From contig NZ_BPQE01000004.1 of NCBI RefSeq assembly GCF_022179085.1, forward strand, positions 124,001-188,000: a stretch of DNA of 64,000 nucleotides, given 5' to 3'. Below the pieces are notes generated by a model. The model was not told the origin of the DNA and did not search any database. It saw only the letters and a program-made list of their open reading frames with translations. Shown piece by piece: positions 36,907 to 47,561 of this stretch (position 1 is its first letter; each line of letters begins with the position of its first letter). The translations under genes were made by a program, and so were the position numbers. This DNA is from Methylobacterium aerolatum (GTDB lineage: Bacteria; Pseudomonadota; Alphaproteobacteria; Rhizobiales; Beijerinckiaceae).

Positions 36907-38127
36907 CTACAGGAAGGCGACGCCCGCTCCGTCCCAGGACACGCCGAGGTGGCGGGCCAGCGAGGCGGCGATGTCGGCGAAGCTGTCGCGTCGGCCGAGC
37001 GCCCCCGGCGGCAGGCCGGGGCCGACGGCGAGGACCGGGACCTGCTCGCGGGTGTGCTCCGTGCCGTGCCACGTCGGGTCGTTGCCGTGGTCGGCGGTGA
37101 TGAGGGCGAGATCGCCGGGGCGCAGGGCGGCCAGGATCGTGGGAACCTGCGCGTCGAAGGCTTCCAGCGCGGTGGCGTAGCCCGGCACGTCCCGGCGGTG
37201 GCCGTACTCGGTGTCGAAATCCACGAGGTTGACGAAGACGAGCCCGCCCTCCCCGATCTCCGCGAGCGCGGCGAGCCCCGCCGCGAGGCAGGCGGCGTTG
37301 CCGCTGGCCTTGACCTCCCGGCCGGTGGCCCGGTGGGCGAAGATGTCGCCGATCTTGCCGACGCTGACCACCGGGCGGCCCTCGGCCTCCAGCCGGTCGA
37401 GCAGGGTCGGACCCGGCGGGGTGACGGCGAAATCCTTGCGGTTGCCGGTGCGGCGGAACCCCTCCTCCGGTGAGCCGGTGAAAGGCCGGGCGATGACCCG
37501 GCAGACCCGGTAGGGGTCGCACAGGGTGCGGGCCGTCCGGCACAGCGCGTAGAGGCGGTCGAGCCCGAAGGTCTCCTCGTGGGCGGCGATCTGGAAGACG
37601 CTGTCGGCGGAGGTGTAGCAGATCGGCTTTCCCGTGCGGCCATGCTCGGCCCCCAGGGCCTCGATGATCGGCACGCCCGAGGCGTGGCAATCGCCGAGGA
37701 TGCCGGGCAGGCCGCCTTCGAGGATCAGGGCGTCGGTCAGCGCCTTCGGGAAGGCGGGGCGCGTCTCGGGGAAGGTGCCCCACGGCTCCGCGAGGGGCAG
37801 CCCGGCGATCTCCCAATGGCCGGAGGGCGTGTCCTTGCCGGCGGCGGTCTCGACGGCGTGGCCGTAGAGGGCTTGGGGCTCCCCCTCCGGCGCAAGGCCC
37901 GGCGGCATCCGGCCCGTGGCCCCCTGCGCGGCGAGGCCGAGGCCCAGGCGGGCGAGGTTCGGCAGGGCGAGCGGCCCCCGGCGCAGGTCCGCCCGGTCGC
38001 CCTGGCCCTCCGCGCAGGCCGCCGCGATATGGCCCAGCGTGTCGGACCCGGCATCGCCGTAGGCGGCGGCGTCGGGCGCGCCGCCGATCCCGACGGAATC
38101 CAGCACGATGAGGATGGCGCGGGCCAC
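36907..38127 (-). CDS. deoB: Phosphopentomutase DeoB
   Basis: 406 aa, the usual length. Alkaline-phosphatase-type metal motifs: [12 protein letters not shown] and DTLGH at the N-terminus, the phospho-acceptor Thr in KDTPSGHWE, and [22 protein letters not shown] at the C-terminus. It interconverts ribose or deoxyribose 1- and 5-phosphates in nucleoside salvage. It starts with GTG. It lies 3 nt downstream of the ABC ATPase gene and is probably cotranscribed. The 137-nt gap after it holds a degenerate REP-like sequence. Confidence 0.95.
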   Translation of the reverse strand: MARAILIVLDSVGIGGAPDAAAYGDAGSDTLGHIAAACAEGQGDRADLRRGPLALPNLARLGLGLAAQGATGRMPPGLAPEGEPQALYGHAVETAAGKDTPSGHWEIAGLPLAEPWGTFPETRPAFPKALTDALILEGGLPGILGDCHASGVPIIEALGAEHGRTGKPICYTSADSVFQIAAHEETFGLDRLYALCRTARTLCDPYRVCRVIARPFTGSPEEGFRRTGNRKDFAVTPPGPTLLDRLEAEGRPVVSVGKIGDIFAHRATGREVKASGNAACLAAGLAALAEIGEGGLVFVNLVDFDTEYGHRRDVPGYATALEAFDAQVPTILAALRPGDLALITADHGNDPTWHGTEHTREQVPVLAVGPGLPPGALGRRDSFADIAASLARHLGVSWDGAGVAFL

Positions 38128-38130
38128 GGC

Positions 38131-39765
<1,635 letters not shown>

Positions 39766-39859
39766 GGGGCTCTTATAGCGCGGACGCGGGCGCGCCACAG
39801 GGGCCCGCCGTCGCTTCGCCCCGCTCGCGGACCCTCTGTCACGGCAAGCCATCCACCGC

Positions 39860-39948
39860 CGTCATCGCGGGCGCAGCGAAGTGACCCAGGGCCGTGGGAC
39901 GCTTCCGGAGACGGCGGATCCCCGGACCGCTTCGCTCGCAAAGACGAC
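39860..39948. repeat. REP-like palindrome, degenerate copy
   Basis: GCGGGCGCAGCGAAGTGACCCAGGG ... CCCCGGACCGCTTCGCTCGCAAAGACGAC, a diverged member of the same family. Unlike most, it lies between divergent genes (ABC ATPase and transglycosylase). The 311-nt gap at 39766-40076 contains no gene. Confidence 0.6.
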
Positions 39949-40076
39949 AGGGCGGTGGACGAAGTACGGGGGTGCATTGATCGGTCCCGCCGCGACGCTA
40001 CCTGCGGCTGCGCGAGCCTGACGGCACACCCCGATGGAACGCCTTCGAAAGGCATCGTCGGATAAGCTCGAAGCCA

Positions 40077-41045
40077 TTGCCCCGCCCCGCGTCTCCGAAG
40101 CTCCGCGTGCCCCTGCCCTCCCCCGCCGCGCGTCTCGTCCTGGCAACCGTCGCGGGTGTCGTCCTCGCGTCGCCCGCCGCCGCCATTCCCTCGGAGGGGG
40201 CGACGGAGACGGTCGAGCAGGCCCTGTGCCGCCTGATCGACGAATCGGCCAAGACCCGCGACCTGCCGGTGGCGTTCCTCACGCGGCTGATCTGGCGGGA
40301 ATCGAGTTTCCGCGTGGGCGTGGTGAGCCCCGCCGGGGCACAGGGCGTGGCGCAGTTCATGCCGGGGACGGCGCGGGAGCGCGGCCTCCTCGATCCCTTC
40401 GATCCCGAGCAGGCGATCCCGCACGCGGCGCACCTGCTCTCCGACCTGAGGCGACAGTTCGGCAATCTCGGGCTGGCGGCGGCGGCCTATAACGGCGGCC
40501 CGCAACGGGTGACGAACTGGCTCGCGGGCAGCGGCGGCCTGCCGTCGGAGACGCGGACCTACGTCACCGTCATCACCGGCCGGACGCCCGAGGAATGGCG
40601 GGGCGCCTCGTCCGGCGCCTCGATCGAGTATCCGGAGGGCGGCGCCCCTGCCGCCAAACCTTCCGCCAAACCCGCCGACAAGGCGGAAAAGGCCGAGCCC
40701 GAGAAGCCGCAGACCTGCCTGCAGGTCACCGCCTCGCTCAAGCTGCCGAACCGCGGCGACCGCTTCGCGCTCGGCTCCTCCGAGGGGCCGGCCGCCCCCT
40801 GGGGCATCCAGCTCGCGGGCAACTTCTCGAAGTCGCTGGCCCTCCAGAGCTTCTCCCGCGCCCGCGCCTCCTATGCGGGCGTGATCGGCGAGGTGCGGCC
40901 GATGATCATCGGCACGCGCCTGCGCAACCGCGGCACCCGCGCATTCTACCGGATCCGCATTCCGGCCGAGAGCCGGCAGGCGGCCGACACCCTTTGCGGC
41001 AAGATCCGGCGCGTCGGCGGCGCCTGCATCGTGCTGCGAACCTGA
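40077..41045 (+). CDS. Lytic transglycosylase with SPOR domain
   Basis: 322 aa. A signal peptide (ARLVLATVAGVVLASPAAA), then a Slt-type transglycosylase domain with catalytic Glu75 in WRESSFRVG, GAQGVAQFMPGTA and AAYNGGPQRV. A Lys/Ala/Glu-rich linker leads to a C-terminal SPOR domain (WGIQLAGNFSKSLALQSFSRAR...CGKIRRVGGACIVL) that binds denuded septal peptidoglycan. It would cleave glycan strands in the periplasm at the division site. The start is either TTG 40077 or GTG 40107, which lies just before the signal peptide. Confidence 0.88.
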   Translation: MPRPASPKLRVPLPSPAARLVLATVAGVVLASPAAAIPSEGATETVEQALCRLIDESAKTRDLPVAFLTRLIWRESSFRVGVVSPAGAQGVAQFMPGTARERGLLDPFDPEQAIPHAAHLLSDLRRQFGNLGLAAAAYNGGPQRVTNWLAGSGGLPSETRTYVTVITGRTPEEWRGASSGASIEYPEGGAPAAKPSAKPADKAEKAEPEKPQTCLQVTASLKLPNRGDRFALGSSEGPAAPWGIQLAGNFSKSLALQSFSRARASYAGVIGEVRPMIIGTRLRNRGTRAFYRIRIPAESRQAADTLCGKIRRVGGACIVLRT

Positions 41046-41101
41046 ATTTGTCTCCACGGCGCCACGCGCCCGTCATGGTTCCGCCCCGAGCGGGACCGTA
41101 G

Positions 41102-42064
41102 ATGGCGGGCAACGGCGCAATCGGACGGGAAATGACACGGCTCATCACTGCCTTCGCCAGCCTGATCTGCCTGTGCCTCGCCGCACTGGGCTTCTCCCGT
41201 GCATCGCCGCTCACCTTGTTCGACGCGATCGGGCCGCGGGATGCCGGCGGGCGCCTCGCCGCCCGGGACCTCACCTTCGGCGACGGGCCGCGCCAGCGCC
41301 TCGATGTCTACGTGCCGGTCTCCCTGCCGGCCCCGGCGCCGGTGCTGGTGTTTTTCTACGGCGGTTCCTGGGACAGCGGGTCGAAGGACGATTACGCCTT
41401 CGTGGGCCAGGCCCTGGCGGCGCAGGGCTTCGTGACCGTGCTGCCCGATTACCGGCTCTACCCCCAGGCCCGTTTCCCCGATTTCCTGAACGACGGCGCG
41501 GCGGCCATCGCCTGGATCCGTGACAACATCGCCGAATACGGTGGCGACCCGCGCCGGGTCGTCCTCGCCGGTCACTCGGCGGGCGCCTACAACGCCGTGA
41601 TGCTCGGCCTCGATCCGCGCTACCTCGAGGCGGCCGGTGTCGATCCGAAGGTGATCCGCGCGGTGGCAGGCCTCTCCGGCCCCTACGATTTCCTGCCCCT
41701 CGACACCGACACCACCATCAAGACCTTCGGGCAGGCGCCGGACCTCGCGCAGACGCAGCCGATGAACTTCGTCGGCCCGATGTCGCCCCCGGCCTTCCTG
41801 GCGACGGGCGACCTCGACAAGACCGTCAAACCCCGCCACACCGCCCGCCTCGCGGAGCGGCTGCGGGCGGCCAACATCCCCGTGCAGGAGCGGGTCTACA
41901 AGGACCTCGACCACCGCGACACGCTGCTGGCCCTCTCGGTCACCTTCCGCTCCAAGGCGCCGGAACTCGCGGAGATGTCCGCCTTCCTGATGCGCCAGGC
42001 GGCGGGGCGCACGCAGGTGACGATGCGATCCCCGGATGGATCGTTCGTCAAGTCTCAACCATAG
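41102..42064 (+). CDS. Exported alpha/beta hydrolase (carboxylesterase-like)
   Basis: 320 aa with an N-terminal hydrophobic signal or anchor (LITAFASLICLCLAALGFS). Oxyanion region FYGGSWDSGSKDDY, where Tyr replaces the usual His of HGGG; nucleophile in GHSAGA; likely Asp in ATGDLDKTV and His in DLDHRD. Substrate unknown. It follows the transglycosylase by 56 nt; cotranscription is possible. Confidence 0.83.
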   Translation: MAGNGAIGREMTRLITAFASLICLCLAALGFSRASPLTLFDAIGPRDAGGRLAARDLTFGDGPRQRLDVYVPVSLPAPAPVLVFFYGGSWDSGSKDDYAFVGQALAAQGFVTVLPDYRLYPQARFPDFLNDGAAAIAWIRDNIAEYGGDPRRVVLAGHSAGAYNAVMLGLDPRYLEAAGVDPKVIRAVAGLSGPYDFLPLDTDTTIKTFGQAPDLAQTQPMNFVGPMSPPAFLATGDLDKTVKPRHTARLAERLRAANIPVQERVYKDLDHRDTLLALSVTFRSKAPELAEMSAFLMRQAAGRTQVTMRSPDGSFVKSQP

Positions 42065-42248
42065 CGAGCGATTCCCGGAGGCGCGGGCGGGGGTCTTAAG
42101 CCCGGTCGCCCCCATCGGGGGCTAGGGTCGCGGCCGGTCGACGGAGGGCTTCGCCGGCCGGATCGTTCCTTTTCGCATCCTCCCCCGCCGGGCCGGTCTT
42201 TCGAGATGGCTCCGCCGCGCCGGAGAATGCGCCACCGCGAGCGGACCC

Positions 42249-43574
42249 GTGCGCACGCTGACCGACATGCCCGCCGCCGCGGAGGGGGAACGGATCGTCC
42301 GCCCGGTCCGCGACCTGCCCGATTTCGCCCGGCTCTCCTACCTCACCTTCGTCCTCGTGGCGCTCCTCAACCATGCATGGTTCGTGGACCTGAGCGACCC
42401 GACGCCCCTCGAGGCCTTCGAGGGCGGCAGCCTCGCGACGCAGTTGCTGTTCGGCTCCATGCTGCTCGCGGGTCTGCCGATGGTGCTCCATCTCGGGCTT
42501 GACCGCCTGAAGCCCCTGGCGAGCCGGCCGGTGGTGATCTTCGGCGGCTGGTTGCTGATCACCTCGCTGATCTCCTCGGACCCGATGCTCTCCCTGCGGC
42601 GCCTCGCGCTGTTCGGCATCGCCGCGTTCCTGTCCGTCAGCCTGATCCTCGTCGCCCGCAGCGCCCGCCAGCTCGCCGACGCCTTCGCCATGGCGGGAGG
42701 GACGATCCTCGCCGCGAGCTATCTCGGCCTCGTCCTCGTGCCGAACCTGACCATGCACTCGGCCTACGACCTGACCGGCGAGATCAATCACAACGGGTTG
42801 TGGCGCGGGATCTTCCCGCACAAGAACGAGGCCGGCATGGCGATGACGATCATCGTCATCCTCGGTCTCTTCGTCGGCGCGGTCCGCGACCGCTGGCTCG
42901 GCTGGACGATGTCGGCGGCGGCGGCGGTCTTCCTCGTGGGCAGCGGGTCGAAGACGCCGCTATTCACCCTGGCCATGGTGCTCGGCCTGACATGGCTCTG
43001 CGGTCTCATTCGCCTGCGCGCGGTGCGGATCGTGCTGCTCACCGGGCCGGTCCTCCTGATGATGACCGCGACCATCGGGTCGATCCTGTTCCCGCCCGTC
43101 CGGGCGGTGCTCGACATGGTGATGACCGACGCGACCTTCACCGCCCGCAACGAGATCTGGGCCTTCGCCATCGATCACATCGCCCAGAAGCCGCTTACCG
43201 GCTTCGGCTTCGGCGCCTTCTGGCTGACGGAGCGCACCGTCTATGGCTCCGTGGTCGATCCCGATTCGAACTGGGTGCAGACGGCGACCCAGGCGCACAA
43301 CTCCTTCCTCGACTCCGCCATCGCGATGGGCCTGCCGGGCTTCGCCATCACCCTCCTCGTCTTCATCGTGATGCCCCTGCGGGATTACCTCGCCCGCGCC
43401 CGGGACGGGCGCACGGATGCGTCCGGCGAGTTGTTTCTGCGCCTCTGGCAGCTCGTGCTGCTCTCCGCCTCCTTCGAGACGATCCTGTTCAACCCCAACA
43501 CGCCGGCCTTCAGCATGATCGTGATGTCGATCGCCGGACTCCGGTTGCTGCGCGTGCGGCCGGTCGTGGTGTGA
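42249..43574 (+). CDS. O-antigen ligase-like (Wzy_C) membrane protein
   Basis: 441 aa with about ten transmembrane segments and the large periplasmic loop typical of the O-antigen ligase/Wzy_C family (RNEIWAFAIDHIAQKPLTGFGFGAFW ... WVQTATQAHNSFLDSAIAMGLPGF). His in QAHNSFLD is the common active-site-like residue. It would join or polymerise surface glycans; the glycan is unknown. GTG 42249 is chosen; ATG 42267 is an alternative. Confidence 0.82.
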   Translation: MRTLTDMPAAAEGERIVRPVRDLPDFARLSYLTFVLVALLNHAWFVDLSDPTPLEAFEGGSLATQLLFGSMLLAGLPMVLHLGLDRLKPLASRPVVIFGGWLLITSLISSDPMLSLRRLALFGIAAFLSVSLILVARSARQLADAFAMAGGTILAASYLGLVLVPNLTMHSAYDLTGEINHNGLWRGIFPHKNEAGMAMTIIVILGLFVGAVRDRWLGWTMSAAAAVFLVGSGSKTPLFTLAMVLGLTWLCGLIRLRAVRIVLLTGPVLLMMTATIGSILFPPVRAVLDMVMTDATFTARNEIWAFAIDHIAQKPLTGFGFGAFWLTERTVYGSVVDPDSNWVQTATQAHNSFLDSAIAMGLPGFAITLLVFIVMPLRDYLARARDGRTDASGELFLRLWQLVLLSASFETILFNPNTPAFSMIVMSIAGLRLLRVRPVVV

Positions 43575-43596
43575 TCCTCACCCCCGTTTCCGCCGT

Positions 43597-43689
43597 CGTC
43601 ATGGCGAGCGCAGCGAAGCAATCCGGGGATCCGCGCCGTTCGAACGTGTCCCGCTGCCCTGGATCGCTTCGCTGCGCTCGCAATGACGG
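43597..43689. repeat. REP-like palindrome, copy 4
   Basis: Same family as at 1889 (GCGAGCGCAGCGAAGCAATCC ... GGATCGCTTCGCTGCGCTCGC). It lies between two genes in the same direction, the O-antigen ligase-like gene and the acyltransferase. Confidence 0.85.
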
Positions 43690-43804
43690 AAGTCACGCAG
43701 GATCCTGTTAGGGCGCGGCGGATACCGTACCGCAAACTCGAATCCATCGATTCGCGCGGAACGCCCGTCCCGTGGCGGTCGTGCCCCGCCGGACCTGTCC
43801 TCCG

Positions 43805-44971
43805 ATGCCCGATCCCCGCTCGACCCCCGCGGTCGCCGCCCATCCGAAGGTCGATGCCCTTCCGGCCCTGACCTCGCTGCGCTTCGTGGCGGCGGCCTAC
43901 GTCGCGATCTACCACTACGCGCCGATCTACTTCCCCAAGACGCACGAGCCCTACGTCGTGCCGCTGGGCTATACCGGGGTCACGTTCTTCTTCCTGCTCT
44001 CGGGCTTCATCCTCGCCTACAACTACCGCCGGGCCGACCTCTCGACCCCCGGCCGGCGCGGCCTGTTCTACCGGGCGCGATTCGCGCGGATCTACCCGAC
44101 CCTGCTGCTGTCGCTGGTGATCCACATCCCGTGGCTGCTCAACTGGTCGTCGGTGCAGCCCGAGCCGCTGAAGTCGCTGATGCACTCCGGCCTGGTCCTG
44201 GCGCCGCTCGGCCTGCACGCCTGGGTCCCCGGCGCCGCCTGCTCCCTCAACTGCCCGAGCTGGTCGGTCTCGGTGGAGGTGTTTTTCTACGCCGTGTTCC
44301 CATTCCTGCTGCCCCTCGTCCTGCGCCGCCCCGCCGCCGTGGCGGTGGTGACGGCGCTCGCCTGGATGCTGGGCGCGGGACTGCTCTCTGTCGCCTGGGC
44401 GGCCTATGGCGGCGGCGTCTCGCTGATCGGGCCGGAGCCGGGCGGGCTCGGGCCGGTCTTCCTCGCCGAGTTCATCAAGTACTTCCCGCTTTTCCATCTG
44501 CCGACCTTCGTGGCGGGCCTGCTGCTCTGCGTGGTTTACGAGCGCGAGGAGTGGTCCGTCGGCGCGCTGCTCTTCGCGGCGCTGGCCTGCGGCGTGCTGA
44601 TCGTGGCGGCCGCCGTGTTCGTCCCGGAGCCTGTCCTGCACGACGGCCTGACGGTGTTGGTCTGGGCGCCGCTGATCCTCGCCTGCGCGGCGATGCGGAC
44701 GGGGCCGCTCTGCGCCGCGCCGATGATCTTCCTCGGCAAGGTCTCCTTCGCCTTCTACCTTCTGCACATCCCCGTCTTCGCGATGATCAACACCGCCGAC
44801 CGGGTGGTGCTGCACGGCTGGCTCGCGGCGCATCCCTGGACCGCCGTGACCCTGAACGGAGCGGCCAGCCTCGCGGCGGCGACCCTCGTCCACCTTCTGG
44901 TCGAGGAGCCGGCCCGGCGCTGGATCATGGGCCGGGCGCCCCGGCGGGCAGCGGAGCCGATGGCGGCGTAG
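43805..44971 (+). CDS. Acyltransferase-3 family membrane protein
   Basis: 388 aa with about ten transmembrane segments. LTSLRFVAAAYVAIYHYAPIY carries the conserved Arg and His of the family, and RARFARIYPTLLLSLV and SWSVSVEVFFYAVFP are further hallmarks. Members transfer acyl groups to sugars of O-antigen, exopolysaccharide or peptidoglycan in the inner membrane. The neighbouring O-antigen ligase-like gene suggests a shared surface glycan (inferred). ATG 43805 is chosen over the upstream frame start. Confidence 0.88.
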   Translation: MPDPRSTPAVAAHPKVDALPALTSLRFVAAAYVAIYHYAPIYFPKTHEPYVVPLGYTGVTFFFLLSGFILAYNYRRADLSTPGRRGLFYRARFARIYPTLLLSLVIHIPWLLNWSSVQPEPLKSLMHSGLVLAPLGLHAWVPGAACSLNCPSWSVSVEVFFYAVFPFLLPLVLRRPAAVAVVTALAWMLGAGLLSVAWAAYGGGVSLIGPEPGGLGPVFLAEFIKYFPLFHLPTFVAGLLLCVVYEREEWSVGALLFAALACGVLIVAAAVFVPEPVLHDGLTVLVWAPLILACAAMRTGPLCAAPMIFLGKVSFAFYLLHIPVFAMINTADRVVLHGWLAAHPWTAVTLNGAASLAAATLVHLLVEEPARRWIMGRAPRRAAEPMAA

Positions 44972-45039
44972 CGCAGTCTCCGCCGACGTGGAGGCCGCTT
45001 CGGCTCAGGGCGACGCGGCAAGGATGATGAACCGATCCC

Positions 45040-46785
45040 TCACTGAGGGAGGGCGAAGACGACGAGGGCATCGCCCGTGCCGAAGCCCGCCGCCTGCGTG
45101 TAGGAGGCGCCGCCCGCTGCCACCGCCACGTACTGGCGTCCGTCGATGGCATAGGTCATCGCCGGGCCGCTGATTCCGGCGCCGCACTGGAACCGCCACA
45201 GGAGCTTGCCCGTCGCGGAATCGTGGGCGTCGAGATGGCCGTCCTCCTCGCCTGAGAAGACGAGCCCGCCCGCGGTGGCGAGCGTCCCGCCCGACAGGCG
45301 GCTCCCGGCGCGCACGGACCACGCGATCCTGCCGCCGCCGTTCAGATCGACGGCGGTGAGGGTGCTGAAGGAAGGCTCGCCCTTGGCCGTGCCCGTCTCG
45401 GTGAAGCGGATCTCCGGGCGGCCCGGCCCAGCGGGCACCGATTTCACCGTGTAGGTCGTGGCCCCGTGGCGGACCTGCACGTAGGCGAGATGACCGTCAT
45501 AGGCGGTGGGCGGCCAGGAGACGGCCCCGAGGGGACCGGGCGCCACCACCGTGCCCTCGGCGCTCGGGGGCTGGAACAGGTTCTTCTGCGCCAGAAGCGG
45601 CTCCGACCGCGTGAGCAGCGCGCCGGTCGCCCGGTCGTGGACGTAGATCCAGCCGGTCTTGCTCGCCGAGGCAACGGCCTTGGTGCCGTTCGGCCCGTCG
45701 AGCAGGAAGGGCGGCGCGGCCACGTCGTAGCCCCACTCGTCGTGCGGGACCTGCTGATAGTACCAGCGGAGCTTTCCCGTGTGCACGTCGAGGGCGACGA
45801 GGCACATGGTGTACAGGTTGTCGCCGGGTCGGCTCGCGCCGAAATTCTGCGGGGCCGGGTTGCCGGTGCCGAGGTAGATCAGCCCCAGGGTCGGGTCGTA
45901 GGCCGGCGTCATCCAGAGGGAGCCGCCGCCGACCCGCCACGCGTCGCGGTTCTGCGGGGCGGCGGCCTTCTCCGCCGCGATGTCCCGGTGTAGCGCCTCG
46001 CCGTCGGGGGTCGCCTCCGAGAACTTGCCCTCCCAGCCCTCGGACGGGGTGACGTACCAGCGCCAGCGCTCCTCGCCGGTCTTGGCGTCGTAGGCGGCGA
46101 GCCAGCCCCGGCGTCCGTAGCCCCCTTCGATGCCGACCACCGCCCCGCCATCGAGCCCGCCCGTCGGGTCCTCGACGTGCAGGCCGTAGCCGGCGCCGGT
46201 CACGCCGACGATCACGAGGCCCTCGGCGACGAGCGGCGGCATCTTGAAGCCCAGGCGGCTCGACCCCTGCACCGGCTTGCCGCCCAGCGTGTCCGCGAGG
46301 CCCGAGGCGGTCTCGGTCTCGCCCTCCTCCGGCCGCACGGCCTCCTTGTCCCAGGCGAGCTTGCCGGTCTTGGCATCGAGGGCGACGATCCGCCCGTCCA
46401 TGGTCGCTTCGTAGACGAGGCCGTCCGACACCGCGACGCCCCGGTTCGAGGGCGGTCCGAAGATCTTGTCGGTGCGCGGCTTGTGCAGGTAGGTCCACAG
46501 CACCTTGCCGGTCTTGGCATCGAGGGCGGCGACGTGGTTCTGCGTGGTCGAGAGGTACATCACGCCCTCCACCATCACCGGCTGCGCCTGGAAATAGCCC
46601 GTCACGCCGGTCTGGAAGATCCAGGCGGGGGCGAGCTGGCCGACATTGCTCCGGTCGATCTGGGTCAGGTCGGAGGCATTGCGGTTGCTGTGGTCGTGCC
46701 CGAAGGCCGGCCAGTCGGTCTCGGCAGCGAGGGCCGGCGTCGCCAGGGCAAGCAGCGCCCCCGTCAGTCCCGTGAGCTTCGACAC
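45040..46785 (-). CDS. PQQ-dependent dehydrogenase-like beta-propeller protein
   Basis: 581 aa from GTG 46785 (AAGGGG upstream). A signal peptide (LTGLTGALLALATPALA) directs it to the periplasm. Repeated AxDxxTG(K/E)xxW blades make an eight-bladed quinoprotein propeller; NRGVAVSDGLVY and GTGNP (Asn309) are conserved. Three features differ from methanol/ethanol dehydrogenases: the vicinal Cys-Cys before NRG is absent (GPPSNRG), the loop of the metal-ligand Glu has an insertion of about 20 residues at 202-224, and the catalytic HDxWDYD motif reads HDEWGYD (348-354). Activity and metal are therefore uncertain. No cytochrome or accessory gene is adjacent. Confidence 0.78.
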   Translation of the reverse strand: MSKLTGLTGALLALATPALAAETDWPAFGHDHSNRNASDLTQIDRSNVGQLAPAWIFQTGVTGYFQAQPVMVEGVMYLSTTQNHVAALDAKTGKVLWTYLHKPRTDKIFGPPSNRGVAVSDGLVYEATMDGRIVALDAKTGKLAWDKEAVRPEEGETETASGLADTLGGKPVQGSSRLGFKMPPLVAEGLVIVGVTGAGYGLHVEDPTGGLDGGAVVGIEGGYGRRGWLAAYDAKTGEERWRWYVTPSEGWEGKFSEATPDGEALHRDIAAEKAAAPQNRDAWRVGGGSLWMTPAYDPTLGLIYLGTGNPAPQNFGASRPGDNLYTMCLVALDVHTGKLRWYYQQVPHDEWGYDVAAPPFLLDGPNGTKAVASASKTGWIYVHDRATGALLTRSEPLLAQKNLFQPPSAEGTVVAPGPLGAVSWPPTAYDGHLAYVQVRHGATTYTVKSVPAGPGRPEIRFTETGTAKGEPSFSTLTAVDLNGGGRIAWSVRAGSRLSGGTLATAGGLVFSGEEDGHLDAHDSATGKLLWRFQCGAGISGPAMTYAIDGRQYVAVAAGGASYTQAAGFGTGDALVVFALPQ

Positions 46786-46836
46786 CGCGTTTCCCCTTGT
46801 TGGCCGTCGCCGGTTCAACTCGGGCACGGACCCGTG

Positions 46837-46887
46837 ACGGCAAGGGCAATCCGGGCCGTCATCGCTTCGCTGCGCTCGCAATGACGG
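46837..46887. repeat. REP-like palindrome, partial copy
   Basis: Truncated copy with GGCAATCCGGGCCGTCATCG and the right arm TTCGCTGCGCTCGCAATGACGG, between the quinoprotein and ankyrin genes. The left arm is largely lost. Confidence 0.6.
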
Positions 46888-46907
46888 TGGAGGGTGCGAA
46901 AGCGGTG

Positions 46908-47432
46908 TTATTCGTTCTTCCGCGCCGCCCGATCCAGCTGCCCCGGCGTCGCCTGGGCGCCCATGGCGCGGGCCATGTCGGCGGCTGTCTTGCCGGAGGC
47001 GTCCGCGAAGTCCGGGTCGGCGCCGTGAGAGAGCAGGAGGTCCACCATGTCCGTGCGGTCGAACATGGCTGCCGTCATGAGGGCCGTGCGCGTGCCGTCG
47101 CCGATGCCGTCGACCTTGGCCCCGTGGTCGAGGAGAAGCGTGGCGATGGCGATGTCGCCCTTGAAGGCCGCGCCGGCCAGCGGAGTCTGCCCGCGGTCGT
47201 TGGCGAGTTCGGGATCGCCCCCGGCGTCGAGGATGACGCGGGTGGTCTCCGCCTGACCGTTGTAGGCTGCGAGCATCAGCAGGCTGTCGCCCTTGTCGTT
47301 GCGCAGGTTGGCGGGCAACCCCTGGGCGAAGAGTTCCGCCAATTCCCCGGCGTGACCCATCCGCGCGAACTGGAAAACCCGCCCGGCGAAGGCGAGGGTC
47401 TCGGCATCGAGTTCGGGCTTAGGCTCGCTCAT
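46908..47432 (-). CDS. Ankyrin repeat protein
   Basis: 174 aa. About four ankyrin repeats are visible (NDKGDSLLMLAAYNGQAETTRVILDAGGDPE; NDRGQTPLAGAAFKGDIAIATLLLDHGAKVD; GTRTALMTAAMFDRTDMVDLLLSHGADPD; a partial fourth). A short helical N-terminus and Arg/Lys tail flank them. It is a cytoplasmic protein-binding scaffold with no recognised enzymatic domain; partner unknown. ATG 47432 is chosen. Confidence 0.85.
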   Translation of the reverse strand: MSEPKPELDAETLAFAGRVFQFARMGHAGELAELFAQGLPANLRNDKGDSLLMLAAYNGQAETTRVILDAGGDPELANDRGQTPLAGAAFKGDIAIATLLLDHGAKVDGIGDGTRTALMTAAMFDRTDMVDLLLSHGADPDFADASGKTAADMARAMGAQATPGQLDRAARKNE

Positions 47433-47461
47433 GAACGCTGTGTGCTCCAAATGAATGGATC

Positions 47462-47528
47462 CCAAAGGACAAGTCCTTTGGTGGGGTCCAGGGGCAAGGC
47501 CCCTGGGAGTGCAGGGCGGCGCCCTGCA
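47462..47528. repeat. Three tandem perfect hairpins
   Basis: CCAAAGGAC-AA-GTCCTTTGG (47462-47481), CCAGGGGC-AAG-GCCCCTGG (47488-47506) and TGCAGGGC-GGC-GCCCTGCA (47510-47528) follow each other with 3-6 nt between them. They lie between the ankyrin gene and uvrB. The pattern resembles intergenic palindromic elements seen in other alphaproteobacteria (from memory). Confidence 0.8.
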
Positions 47529-47561
47529 CCCGCCGGAGGGCTCGTCCTCTGGACACCCCGA

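Noticed and set aside
39766-40076. tRNA genes in this and other intergenic gaps
   Set aside because: No cloverleaf with a T-loop GTTCRANYC and 3' pairing was found by eye in this or other gaps; the palindromes here are repeats. A tRNA scan would be decisive.
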